Positions 18,747 to 26,805 of a stretch of 64,000 nucleotides of DNA are shown here, piece after piece (position 1 is the stretch's first letter; each line of letters opens with the position of its first letter). The stretch covers positions 1 to 64,000 of the forward strand of contig CAMLFK010000001.1 of assembly GCA_946479255.1 (NCBI GenBank), in the 5' to 3' direction. A program made the translations under genes and the position numbers. This DNA is from an uncultured Oxalobacteraceae bacterium. Lineage in GTDB: Bacteria; Pseudomonadota; Gammaproteobacteria; Burkholderiales; Burkholderiaceae. A model generated the notes under the pieces. That model had not been told where the DNA came from. It did no database searches and saw nothing but the letters and a program-made list of their open reading frames with translations.

Positions 18747-20003
18747 TTACAGCTTTTGCTTGCCTTCGTTACCCGAAATGAATGGACTCCATGGCTGGGC
18801 GCGTACCGGGCCTTTGGTCTTCCACACCACCGAGAACTGGCCGTCCGCCTTGATCTCGCCGATCATCACCGGCTTGTGCAGGTGGTGGTTGGTCGGGTCC
18901 ATGGTCAGGATGTAGCCCGATGGCGACTTGAAGGTCTGGCCGCCCATGGCCGCGATGACCTTGTCGGTATCGGTCGACTTGGCCTTTTCCACCGCCTGCT
19001 TCCACATGTGGATGCCGACGTAGGTCGCTTCCATCGGGTCGTTGGTGACCACGGTGGCGGCGTTCGGCAGATTCTTGGCCTTGGCGTAGGCTTTCCATTT
19101 CTGGATAAAGCCGCTGTTGACCGGGTTCTTCACCGACTGGAAGTAGTTCCAGGCCGCGAGGTGGCCCAAGAGCGGCTTGGCGTCGACGCCGCGCAGTTCT
19201 TCTTCGCCCACCGAGAAGGCGACCACCGGCACGTCGGTTGCCTTGAGCCCCGCATTGCCGAGCTCTTTGTAGAACGGGACGTTGGAGTCGCCGTTGATGG
19301 TGGAGATCACCGCCGTCTTGCCGCCCGCCGCGAACTTCTTGATGTTGGCGACGATGGTCTGGTAGTCGGAGTGGCCGAACGGGGTGTAGACCTCGTCGAT
19401 ATCGGAATCCTTCACGCCTTTACTTTTCAGGAAAGCGCGCAGGATCTTGTTGGTGGTGCGCGGGTAGACATAGTCGGTCCCCAGCAGCACGAAGCGCTTG
19501 GCGCCGCCGCCATCCTTGCTCATCAGGTATTCGACCGCGGGAATGGCCTGCTGGTTGGGTGCCGCGCCGGTGTAGAACACGTTCTTTTCCAGCTCTTCGC
19601 CTTCGTACTGGACCGGGTAGAACAGCAGGCTGTTGAGTTCTTTGAAAACCGGCAGCACCGACTTGCGAGAGACCGAGGTCCAGCAGCCGAACACCGCCGC
19701 GACCTTGTCCTTGGCGATCAGCTGGCGCGCCTTTTCGGCGAACAGCGGCCAATTGGAAGCCGGGTCGACCACCACCGCTTCGAGCTTTTTACCGAGCACG
19801 CCACCATTGGCGTTGATCTCGTCGATGGTCATCAGGGCCACGTCCTTGAGCGAGGTCTCGGAGATGGCCATGGTGCCGGACAGCGAATGCAGGATGCCGA
19901 CCTTGATGGTGTCGGCGGCGTGAGCGGACAGGCCGCTCGTCAAGAGAGCTGCGCCGGCGGCGATGCGGGTCAGCTTGAGGGCGAAAGTACGGCGGGTTTG
20001 CAT
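18747..20003 (-). CDS. urtA: Urea ABC transporter substrate-binding protein UrtA
   Basis: A 418-residue periplasmic binding protein with an N-terminal export signal (MQTRRTFALKLTRIAAGAAL, cleavage after SAHA). The twin Arg within QTRRTF suggests Tat export, as for other UrtA proteins. The mature start DTIKVGILHSLSGTMAISET and the motif GTDYVYPRTTNKI are strongly UrtA-like. The start at 20003 follows AAGGAA. It binds urea and delivers it to UrtBC. It lies 28 bp after the porin stop, so both are probably co-transcribed. Confidence 0.93.
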   Translation of the reverse strand: MQTRRTFALKLTRIAAGAALLTSGLSAHAADTIKVGILHSLSGTMAISETSLKDVALMTIDEINANGGVLGKKLEAVVVDPASNWPLFAEKARQLIAKDKVAAVFGCWTSVSRKSVLPVFKELNSLLFYPVQYEGEELEKNVFYTGAAPNQQAIPAVEYLMSKDGGGAKRFVLLGTDYVYPRTTNKILRAFLKSKGVKDSDIDEVYTPFGHSDYQTIVANIKKFAAGGKTAVISTINGDSNVPFYKELGNAGLKATDVPVVAFSVGEEELRGVDAKPLLGHLAAWNYFQSVKNPVNSGFIQKWKAYAKAKNLPNAATVVTNDPMEATYVGIHMWKQAVEKAKSTDTDKVIAAMGGQTFKSPSGYILTMDPTNHHLHKPVMIGEIKADGQFSVVWKTKGPVRAQPWSPFISGNEGKQKL

Positions 20004-20031
20004 GGTGGGTTCCTTGTTATAGATGGTCGAA

Positions 20032-21153
20032 TCAGTACTGGAACTGCATGGCCACGACGACCTTGTCACTGTCGCCGTTGCCGACCTTCGTCTTGGAGTA
20101 CACGGCGCTGACCTGCGCGTTGTAGCCTTCGATGATGTAGTTGACGCCGATGTCGGCCTGGCGGGTGTCGATGTTGGAATCGGGCGAGAACTTCTGCAGG
20201 CGCACAAAGGGCTGCACTTTGCCGGCGATGAAGGACAGGCCCGCCGAACAGGCCTTGCCCTGCTCGGCCAGGATGACGCCGTCGTTGTCGTAGTCGTAGT
20301 AAGCCGCTTCCAGTGCGACGGCGGTGCCGGCACTGAGCTTCTTTTCCATCAGCAGGTCGACATTCCAGCCGGTGTAGTCGCCCTGGCGCAGCAGCGTCGC
20401 CACGCCATCCTTCTGGTAGCGCGCGGCGAAGCCGATCGACAGGATGTCCTTGGCGCCCAGGTAGTTACCGGTGCCGTAGTAGCCCGGCTCCGGGTCCCAC
20501 AGGTTGGCCTGCACGCGCCCAGCGTACATCAGGCTGTCGTCGGTGTCGACGCCGGCGGCGCGGGCCTGGGCCTGGGTCAGGCTGCCGATGCCGAAGGTGC
20601 GGCCTTCGAAGGCGCCGAAGGAGTAATTGAACTTTGCGCCGGCCAGGTCGCCCCACACCACCACGCCGTCGTCGCGGCCGCGGAAGATGCCGCCGTTGTA
20701 GCCGTAGCGCGAGGCCACGCCGGCCCAGTAGCCGCCGCCGGTGGAGTAGTAAGGGCCGGCCATGTTGGCACGGTCCGATGGCGACAGCAGGCGGCCGGCC
20801 CAGATGTTCAGTTCAGGCGCGATGGCAAACTGCGCGGCGGCGTCCAGCACGCGGATCTGGTCGCCGTCCCATTCGGTGTTGAACATGCCTTTGATGTTCT
20901 TGTTCAGCGAACCGCCGAAGAACAGGCGCGCGCTATCCAGGTTGAAGTCATTCGAGCGCGATGTGCCGTTGGGGGCGCCGTCCTCGGCGCTGGTGTAGCT
21001 GGCGCGCATGCCGAAACCGGCGGTGATGGACTTGTCTTCGCCAAAGTTGATGGTGGCGCCGGCATGGGCCTGGACGCAGGCCGCCGCAATACTGGCCGCC
21101 AGCACGCCGTAACGGACGCCGTAACGGGCTCTTTTACTGAAAGTGAAACTCAT
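20032..21153 (-). CDS. Outer-membrane porin, first gene of the urt operon
   Basis: A 373-residue porin with a signal peptide ending VQAHA. The mature protein starts with GATINFGEDKSITAGFGMR and has repeated beta-strand patterns, ending QFQY with the aromatic C-terminal residue expected of barrels. The start at 21153 is preceded by GAGGGG. Placed directly before urtA, it probably admits urea or short amides across the outer membrane; the Methylophilus amide/urea cluster is a precedent for such a porin-transporter link. Substrate is inferred from context only. Confidence 0.85.
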   Translation of the reverse strand: MSFTFSKRARYGVRYGVLAASIAAACVQAHAGATINFGEDKSITAGFGMRASYTSAEDGAPNGTSRSNDFNLDSARLFFGGSLNKNIKGMFNTEWDGDQIRVLDAAAQFAIAPELNIWAGRLLSPSDRANMAGPYYSTGGGYWAGVASRYGYNGGIFRGRDDGVVVWGDLAGAKFNYSFGAFEGRTFGIGSLTQAQARAAGVDTDDSLMYAGRVQANLWDPEPGYYGTGNYLGAKDILSIGFAARYQKDGVATLLRQGDYTGWNVDLLMEKKLSAGTAVALEAAYYDYDNDGVILAEQGKACSAGLSFIAGKVQPFVRLQKFSPDSNIDTRQADIGVNYIIEGYNAQVSAVYSKTKVGNGDSDKVVVAMQFQY

Positions 21154-21201
21154 CGTTGCCCCTCGTGGTGAATGAAAAATCTGCTGTGTTTGCAGATTAG
21201 C

Positions 21202-21238
21202 CATTCAATTCCACACGGCACATACGTCAATTTGCGTA
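21202..21238 (-). promoter_or_regulatory. Candidate promoter/operator of the porin-urt operon
   Basis: A partly symmetric 16-mer, TACGTCAATTTGCGTA (21223-21238; 12 of 16 positions symmetric), overlaps a possible -35 TTGACG (21230-21225, - strand). A weak -10 could lie around 21207-21202. It is the only clear dyad upstream of the operon and a candidate site for the LuxR-type regulator at 12386. Confidence 0.3.
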
Positions 21239-21269
21239 CAGACGGGCGGGAAAACGACAGCGGCGCACT

Positions 21270-22103
21270 TCAGCCCTTCAGTCCTGTCGCCGCCAGGAAG
21301 CCTTGCGTCACGCGGCGCTGGAACAGCACATAGGCCAGTGCCACCGGCATGGCGCCCAGCAGGGCCGCCGCCATCAGTTGCGCATAGCGTACGCCGAAGG
21401 CGTCGTAGGTCTGGGTCAGGCCGAGCGGAATGGTCATCATGTCGGACGAGGTGACGATGATGAAGGGCCAGAGGAAGTTGTTCCACGCCGCGATGAAAGT
21501 CACGATCGCCATCGCCCAGACGATATTGCCGGACATGGGCAGGTAAACGCTCCACAGCACGCGCATGGGCGAAGCGCCGTCCATCAGCGCGGCTTCGCGA
21601 AAGTCGGGCGGGATGGTGTCGAAGAACTGCTTGAATACGTAAATCACCACCGGCGACACCACTTGCGGCAGCACGATGCCGGCATAGCTGTTGATCAGCC
21701 CAAGCTGGTTCATGGTCCGGAACAGCGGCACCAGCAGCGCTTCGAAGGGCAGCAGGAAGGCCAGCATGGCCAGGGCGAATAGCAGCTGGCGCCCGCGAAA
21801 GCGCAGCTGCGAGAAGGCGTAGGCCGCCATCAGGCTGGTGACGATCGTGATCACCGTGACCAGCAGCGCCACCAGCGCGCTGTTGAACAGCCAACGCGGC
21901 AGCTTGCCGGCCGCGAGCACTTTGGCGAAAGCTTCGACGGTCCAGGTCTGCGGCAGGTAGTGGAACACCGGCGAGATGGTTTCGCTTTCCGGGCGCAGCG
22001 CCGTGCTCAGCGCCCATAGCAGCGGCGCGGCCCACAGCGCGGCCAGCAGCACGGCCGAAAGCAGCGCGGCCACCGGCCAGCCCGCAGCGCCGCGCCGCTT
22101 CAT
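21270..22103 (-). CDS. Carbohydrate ABC transporter permease (MalG type)
   Basis: A 277-residue permease with six TM segments. The cytoplasmic EAA loop appears as EAALMDGASPMRVLWSVYLP, with GLTQTYDAF near the end as in MalG/UgpE-like proteins. Its ATG overlaps the stop of the upstream permease by four bases. It is the last gene of a four-gene operon (GH2 glycosidase, binding protein, two permeases). No ATPase gene is present, so a shared MsmX/UgpC-type ATPase elsewhere probably energises it. The sugar is unknown. Confidence 0.92.
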   Translation of the reverse strand: MKRRGAAGWPVAALLSAVLLAALWAAPLLWALSTALRPESETISPVFHYLPQTWTVEAFAKVLAAGKLPRWLFNSALVALLVTVITIVTSLMAAYAFSQLRFRGRQLLFALAMLAFLLPFEALLVPLFRTMNQLGLINSYAGIVLPQVVSPVVIYVFKQFFDTIPPDFREAALMDGASPMRVLWSVYLPMSGNIVWAMAIVTFIAAWNNFLWPFIIVTSSDMMTIPLGLTQTYDAFGVRYAQLMAAALLGAMPVALAYVLFQRRVTQGFLAATGLKG

Positions 22104-22981
22104 CCATTCCTCCGTGCCAGCCAGCGCGCCAGGAAGGCCTGCAGTAGCGACAGGCCCACCACGATGATCACGAAGGCCATGGCGATCGCCGCCGCGTAGC
22201 CGGCGTCGCTCTGGGTGAACGCGGTCTCGTACATATAGTGCAGCGTGACGCGGGTGGTATTGAACGGCCCGCCGGTGGTAAGGATGTAGGTCTGGCCGAA
22301 GATCTTGAGCGAGGAAATAGCCTGCAGCACCAGCGCGGTGGCCGTCACCGGCGCCAGTGCCGGCCAGGTGATGTGGCGAAACAGCGCGAAGCCGTGCGCG
22401 CCATCGAGTTGAGCTGCCTCGTACATCTCGCGCGGGATGTTGCGCAGGCCGGCCAGGAACATCAGCATATTAAACCCCACGGTCCACCAGACGGTGCCGA
22501 TGGCAACCACCGGCATCGCCCAGTGCAGGTCGGCCAGCCATGCGTGCTCGATACCCAGCAGGTGGTTGACGATGCCGGTGGTGGGATGGAGCATCCAGTC
22601 GGCGATCAGGGTCATGACCGATATCGGCAGCACGAAGGGCAGGAAGAACGAGGCCTGCAGCCAGGCGCTGGCGCGGGTGAAGCGGTCTACCAGCAGCGCC
22701 ATGACGAGGCCGAGCGCGGTCAGCGCGGGTACCGTCAGCAGCGAAAAGTAGAAGGTGTTTCCGAGCGAAGACCAGAAAGACGGGTCCTGCACCAGCGCCC
22801 TGTAGTTGGCCAGGCCAATGAAAGCGCTGGTGCGGGTCAGGCTGCTCTCGGTCAGGCTGAGGTAAAAGGTTTGCGCCGCCGGGACCAGGAAGAACAGCAG
22901 GAACACGGCGATGAACGGCGCCAGCAGCAGCAAGGCGGAACGGCCTTCGCGGCGCGTGGATGGCTTGGTCTGCGCGTTCAT
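22100..22981 (-). CDS. Carbohydrate ABC transporter permease (MalF/UgpA type)
   Basis: A 293-residue permease with six TM segments and the EAA motif YEAAQLDGAHGFALFRHITWP. The start at 22981 overlaps the binding-protein stop (TGATG). It pairs with the MalG-type permease downstream to form the channel for an oligosaccharide or glycoside that the GH2 enzyme of the same operon presumably cleaves. Confidence 0.92.
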   Translation of the reverse strand: MNAQTKPSTRREGRSALLLLAPFIAVFLLFFLVPAAQTFYLSLTESSLTRTSAFIGLANYRALVQDPSFWSSLGNTFYFSLLTVPALTALGLVMALLVDRFTRASAWLQASFFLPFVLPISVMTLIADWMLHPTTGIVNHLLGIEHAWLADLHWAMPVVAIGTVWWTVGFNMLMFLAGLRNIPREMYEAAQLDGAHGFALFRHITWPALAPVTATALVLQAISSLKIFGQTYILTTGGPFNTTRVTLHYMYETAFTQSDAGYAAAIAMAFVIIVVGLSLLQAFLARWLARRNG

Positions 22982-24303
22982 CAATACCTCGGCGGACGTT
23001 TGCGCAGCAGGCGGGCCGCTTCCAGTTCGAAGCGGTGCAGCGCGTCGGCCGGGGTCAGCTGGCCCGATAGCGCCGCCGGCAGGAACTTGGAGGCGATCGC
23101 TTGCAGCGGCCCGGCCGCGCCCATGTACCAGCCGTCCGGGTCGTAGACCACATTGGCCGCGGCCGCCGCATACAGCGCGTTGGGCATGAGCGCGCGCGCC
23201 GCCGCCGATTCGGCCACCGGCCGGTAAGCCGGAATGTGGCCGCCCTCGGCCCAGCCCATCGAGTGGCGGCTCACGTACGCCACAAAACGCAGTACTGCCG
23301 CCGCTTTGGCGGGCGCCATGGGCCTGCCCTCGTTGGCCGGCAGCGCGAAGCCGTGCGAGTCGGCCCACACGCTGGCGTTGGCGTACATGCGCGGCAGCGG
23401 CGCGATGCCGTACTCGAAGCCCAGCGAGCGCCTGGCGCTGGCCTTGACCAGCTCCGGCACCTCCCACACGCCGTTGAGCATGAAGCCGGCATTGCCGCCC
23501 ATGTACTGGCTGGTGGAGGCGGGATAATCGAGGCCCGGCGTGGCATAGCCGCGCTTGAACCAGCTCGATACCTGGGCCAGCGCCTCCGGTCCGTCGGGCC
23601 CGTAGGCGAAGCGGCCGTTGGCCACCACCGCGCGTTCGCGCTGCGCCAGCATCGAGACCCACAAGCGCCAGATGGCATACGAGCTTTGCGCGCTTTCCAT
23701 GGTCAGGCCGGCGCGCCCGGTCTTCTCTTTGACAAGGCGAAAGGCTGCCGTCAAGGCGTCGATGCCGTCGATCCGCTTGAGCGTGCCGGCGCCGTCCAGC
23801 AGGCCGGCCCTTGCGGCCAGGGTCTTGTTGTAATACAGGACCAGCGGGTGCAGGTCGAGCGGTACCGCGTAGCTGCGTCCTTGGTGAATGGTCTTGTCCC
23901 ACTGGCGCGGGAAAAAGTCCTCGCTGCGCAGCCCGGCCGCGTACAGCTCGTGCGGCGTGATCGGGCGCAGCACGCCGCCGCCGGCCAGGTTGGTCATGCG
24001 CGACAGGTGGACCGTGGCCAGGTCGGGGCCAGCGCCGACCACGGTGGCGGTGATGAGTTTGGTGTAGAAGGGCTCGCCCCAGCGCAGGGTGGTGCTGACC
24101 ACCCTCACCTCGCGCTGGCTGGCGTTGAACCGTTCGACCAAAGCGCGCATGCGCTCGCCGTCGCCGCCGCTGAGCAAGGTCCACATCCTGACCTCGACGG
24201 GGGCCTGAGCCCTTGAGGCAAGTGGCAGGCCGAAGCCGGCCAGCCACGCTGCCGCGGCCAGCCAGGTCCTGCGCTGCGCGGGTTGGCTCACACGTCGGGT
24301 CAC
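22981..24303 (-). CDS. Extracellular sugar-binding protein (family 1)
   Basis: A 440-residue binding protein. The chosen start is a GTG at 24303 that overlaps the GH2 stop (GTGA), giving a signal peptide ending LASRAQA; any longer frame only shadows the GH2 gene. The mature protein begins VEVRMWTLLSGGDGERMRALVERFN, the usual family-1 opening, and has the GNAGFMLNGVWEV segment seen in sugar-binding proteins. It captures the substrate in the periplasm for the two permeases downstream. Confidence 0.9.
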   Translation of the reverse strand: MTRRVSQPAQRRTWLAAAAWLAGFGLPLASRAQAPVEVRMWTLLSGGDGERMRALVERFNASQREVRVVSTTLRWGEPFYTKLITATVVGAGPDLATVHLSRMTNLAGGGVLRPITPHELYAAGLRSEDFFPRQWDKTIHQGRSYAVPLDLHPLVLYYNKTLAARAGLLDGAGTLKRIDGIDALTAAFRLVKEKTGRAGLTMESAQSSYAIWRLWVSMLAQRERAVVANGRFAYGPDGPEALAQVSSWFKRGYATPGLDYPASTSQYMGGNAGFMLNGVWEVPELVKASARRSLGFEYGIAPLPRMYANASVWADSHGFALPANEGRPMAPAKAAAVLRFVAYVSRHSMGWAEGGHIPAYRPVAESAAARALMPNALYAAAAANVVYDPDGWYMGAAGPLQAIASKFLPAALSGQLTPADALHRFELEAARLLRKRPPRY

Positions 24304-26261
24304 ACCGGCTTGACAGTGAGGCTGGAGACCGGCCCCTCGGTACCCGGCAAGTCCTCCGGCCCCGGGCTGGCGGGTGCCTGCGCCACTTCGTGCACCAGCG
24401 CGTCGGCAATGCCGCCCACCCGCAGCCATTCGAGCGGCACGTCCTCGCCGCGCTTGTCGCGCCAAGTCTGGCTGTGCCCGAGCGGGTCGACATACCAGTC
24501 GTGCAGGATCGCTTCGGCCCCGCGGGTGGCGCGCGCCAGGTCTTCGATCGGCGCCTTGGGTACGCGGTGCTCGGTCAGGAGGCCATTCTTTTCGAGGAAG
24601 GTGTCGGTCAGCTGGGTGTAACAGAAGCCGGACAAGGACTTGCAGCGGTGGATCGCCGCCATCAGGGCCTGGTAGCGCAGCAGCAGTTCGGCGCCGTCCT
24701 GCGCCACCGAATAGCCCCAGCCCTTCTCGCCCTTGCCAGCGATGCAGGCGATGCCGCCGAATTCGGACAGGAACACCGGCTTGTTCAAGCCCGTGAAGCC
24801 GTCGATCACCAGGCGCCGGCGCGCCGGCCGCACGTGTTCGAGCGAATAGGCGAGCTGTTCGCGGGTGCCGTAGCGGCTGTACAGCTCTTCGGGATCGGCA
24901 TGGTAGTCGTGGATGTTGACGAAGTCCCCGCACGGCATTTCCCAGCCGTCGTTACCGACCACCGGGCGCGAGCCGTCGAGCGCGCGCGTCAGGTGGTAGA
25001 GCGCGCGCACGAAGTCGACCTGGCGCGGGTCATACATCAGTTCGGGCACGCCCCACGATTCATTGGTCGGCACCCACGCCACGATGCAGGGATGCGAGAC
25101 GTCGCGCTCGACCAGTTCCTTCCACTCCTCCACCACGCCGTGCACGGTTTCGCTGGAAAAGCCATAGGCGGACGGCATTTCGGCCCACACGCACAGGCCC
25201 AGCACATCGCACCAGTACAGCCAGCGCGGGTCTTCCGATTTCTGGTGCTTGCGCACGCCGTTAAAGCCCAGCCGCTTGATCAGGAGGACGTCGTCGCGCA
25301 GCTGCTCGGACGAGGCCACCATCAGGCTTTCCGGCCAGTAGCCCTGGTCGAGCACCATGCGCAGGTAGTAGGGCCGGCTATTGAGCTGGAAGCGGTCGCC
25401 GTCGACATCGACCTTGACCAGCGCGGTGTAGCTGTAGACGAAGTCGATCACCAGGCCGTCCTTGTCGTGTACCGCGATCTCGGCGGCGATCAGCTGCGGG
25501 CTTTCCGGACTCCACAGCCAGTGGGCTCTAGCGTCGTCGATGCCGGGATCGGGCAGCTGAAAGATGCGCGAAAGCCGCTCGCCGGTCAGCAGGCAGCGGT
25601 CCGATACCAGCAGGCGCTCGCCCAGGCGCAAGGTCACGTTGACGGTGCCGCCGGGCGGTAGGTGCGTCACGTCGGCGTCGAGGCGGATCTGCCAGTGCGA
25701 CACGTCGGCGGTCCAGCGCAGCCGCTCGATATGCGCGGCGGCGACGTTCTCCACCCAGACGGTGCGCCAGATGCCGGTGGTGCGCGGGTACCAGATCGAG
25801 TGCGGCTCCAGTTCCCAGTCCATCTTGCCGCGCACCTTGTGCATGTCGTGCGGGTCATCCTCGGCCTGCACCACGATTTCCAGGCTATGGCCTTCCAGGT
25901 GGCGCGTAATGTCGAGCGAGAACGGGCTGTGGCCGCCCTTGTGCTCGATGGCGTAGCGGCCGTTGATCCACACCCGCGCGCGGTGGTTGACCGCGCCGAA
26001 GTGCAGCATGAGGCGTTCGCCTTCATCCGGGTACAGGTCGTCATCCAGGCCGACCACGCGGCGGTACCAGACGCGGCGCCGGAAGCCCTGGTCGTGTACG
26101 CCGCTGGCGTTGGCCTCGGGTGGATAAGGGACAATGATGGTGCGGTCGAACGGCACACTGGCCGGCTCGTAAAAGACGGCATCGTCGTCGAGCATTGCTT
26201 GCCAAGGGCCATCGAGACTGAGCCATTGGTCGCGTCGCAGTTGGGGGCGGGGATGGTCCAC
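24300..26261 (-). CDS. Glycoside hydrolase family 2 enzyme
   Basis: A 653-residue GH2 protein with the standard order: jelly-roll sugar-binding domain (about 1-190; NHRARVWINGRYAIEHKGGHSPF), immunoglobulin-like domain (about 190-300) and TIM barrel (about 300-610). The acid/base Glu lies in VPTNESWG and the nucleophile Glu in VFLSEFGG. No signal peptide is visible, so the enzyme is cytoplasmic and acts on an imported glycoside. GH2 includes beta-galactosidases, beta-glucuronidases and beta-mannosidases; the sequence does not decide among them. It heads the ABC importer operon. CTCCT in the + strand at 26270 is its ribosome binding site complement. Confidence 0.92.
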   Translation of the reverse strand: MDHPRPQLRRDQWLSLDGPWQAMLDDDAVFYEPASVPFDRTIIVPYPPEANASGVHDQGFRRRVWYRRVVGLDDDLYPDEGERLMLHFGAVNHRARVWINGRYAIEHKGGHSPFSLDITRHLEGHSLEIVVQAEDDPHDMHKVRGKMDWELEPHSIWYPRTTGIWRTVWVENVAAAHIERLRWTADVSHWQIRLDADVTHLPPGGTVNVTLRLGERLLVSDRCLLTGERLSRIFQLPDPGIDDARAHWLWSPESPQLIAAEIAVHDKDGLVIDFVYSYTALVKVDVDGDRFQLNSRPYYLRMVLDQGYWPESLMVASSEQLRDDVLLIKRLGFNGVRKHQKSEDPRWLYWCDVLGLCVWAEMPSAYGFSSETVHGVVEEWKELVERDVSHPCIVAWVPTNESWGVPELMYDPRQVDFVRALYHLTRALDGSRPVVGNDGWEMPCGDFVNIHDYHADPEELYSRYGTREQLAYSLEHVRPARRRLVIDGFTGLNKPVFLSEFGGIACIAGKGEKGWGYSVAQDGAELLLRYQALMAAIHRCKSLSGFCYTQLTDTFLEKNGLLTEHRVPKAPIEDLARATRGAEAILHDWYVDPLGHSQTWRDKRGEDVPLEWLRVGGIADALVHEVAQAPASPGPEDLPGTEGPVSSLTVKPV

Positions 26262-26493
26262 TATCGCTTTCCTCCTGAACAGCTGGCATGCAGCAAAAAT
26301 TTATAGTACCAATATGCCGTAGGCTGTGCTGTTCGCTTGCGCAGTTTTCAATCGGCTCGCCGTCGGCCAGGGTACTGAACTCTTTTATGAAACCTTATCG
26401 ATGGAAGGGCGCTGCGTCAATCGGATTGTTAATGCTTTCTTTCATGCAAAAAACCGCCACCCCCGCCCCACGCGAGGATGGCGGTGTGGCCGC

Positions 26494-26802
26494 CTATTCC
26501 GCGACCACGGTGAAAAAGATCTCGCCTTCGTAGTTATCGTCCCAGCTGCCCGACCAGTCGCGCAGGCCGAAGGTGGCCTGCACATTGACCCGGCGCGGCG
26601 CCAGCGGATCGATGGCCGCTTCCAGCCGCACTTCGAGATTGCCAAGGTGATGGTCGCTGGTCGGCGAGAAGGCCACGTCGAAGCCGGTCAGGATCGCCGT
26701 GGCCTGGGTCACGCCGGTCGGAAACACCACCTCGCCGCTCTGCTGGCGCGGGCCGTCGCCACGGTCACGGTTGAAACGGATCACATCGCTGAGGATCTGC
26801 AT
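26494..26802 (-). CDS. Small protein of the FGLRDWSG domain family
   Basis: A 102-residue protein consisting of one domain that is also present at the N-terminus of the metalloprotease encoded just upstream. Shared landmarks are HHLGNLEVRLEAAIDP, then VNVQATFGLRDWSG, SWDDNYEGEIFFTVVAE. No signal peptide or TM segment. I do not recognise a named family; the strand-rich pattern resembles a beta-sandwich module. It lies three bases after the protease stop, so the two form an operon; it could be an inhibitor, adaptor or assembly partner of the protease. A strong ACTCCTT complement gives its ribosome binding site. Confidence 0.75.
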   Translation of the reverse strand: MQILSDVIRFNRDRGDGPRQQSGEVVFPTGVTQATAILTGFDVAFSPTSDHHLGNLEVRLEAAIDPLAPRRVNVQATFGLRDWSGSWDDNYEGEIFFTVVAE

Positions 26803-26805
26803 GGT

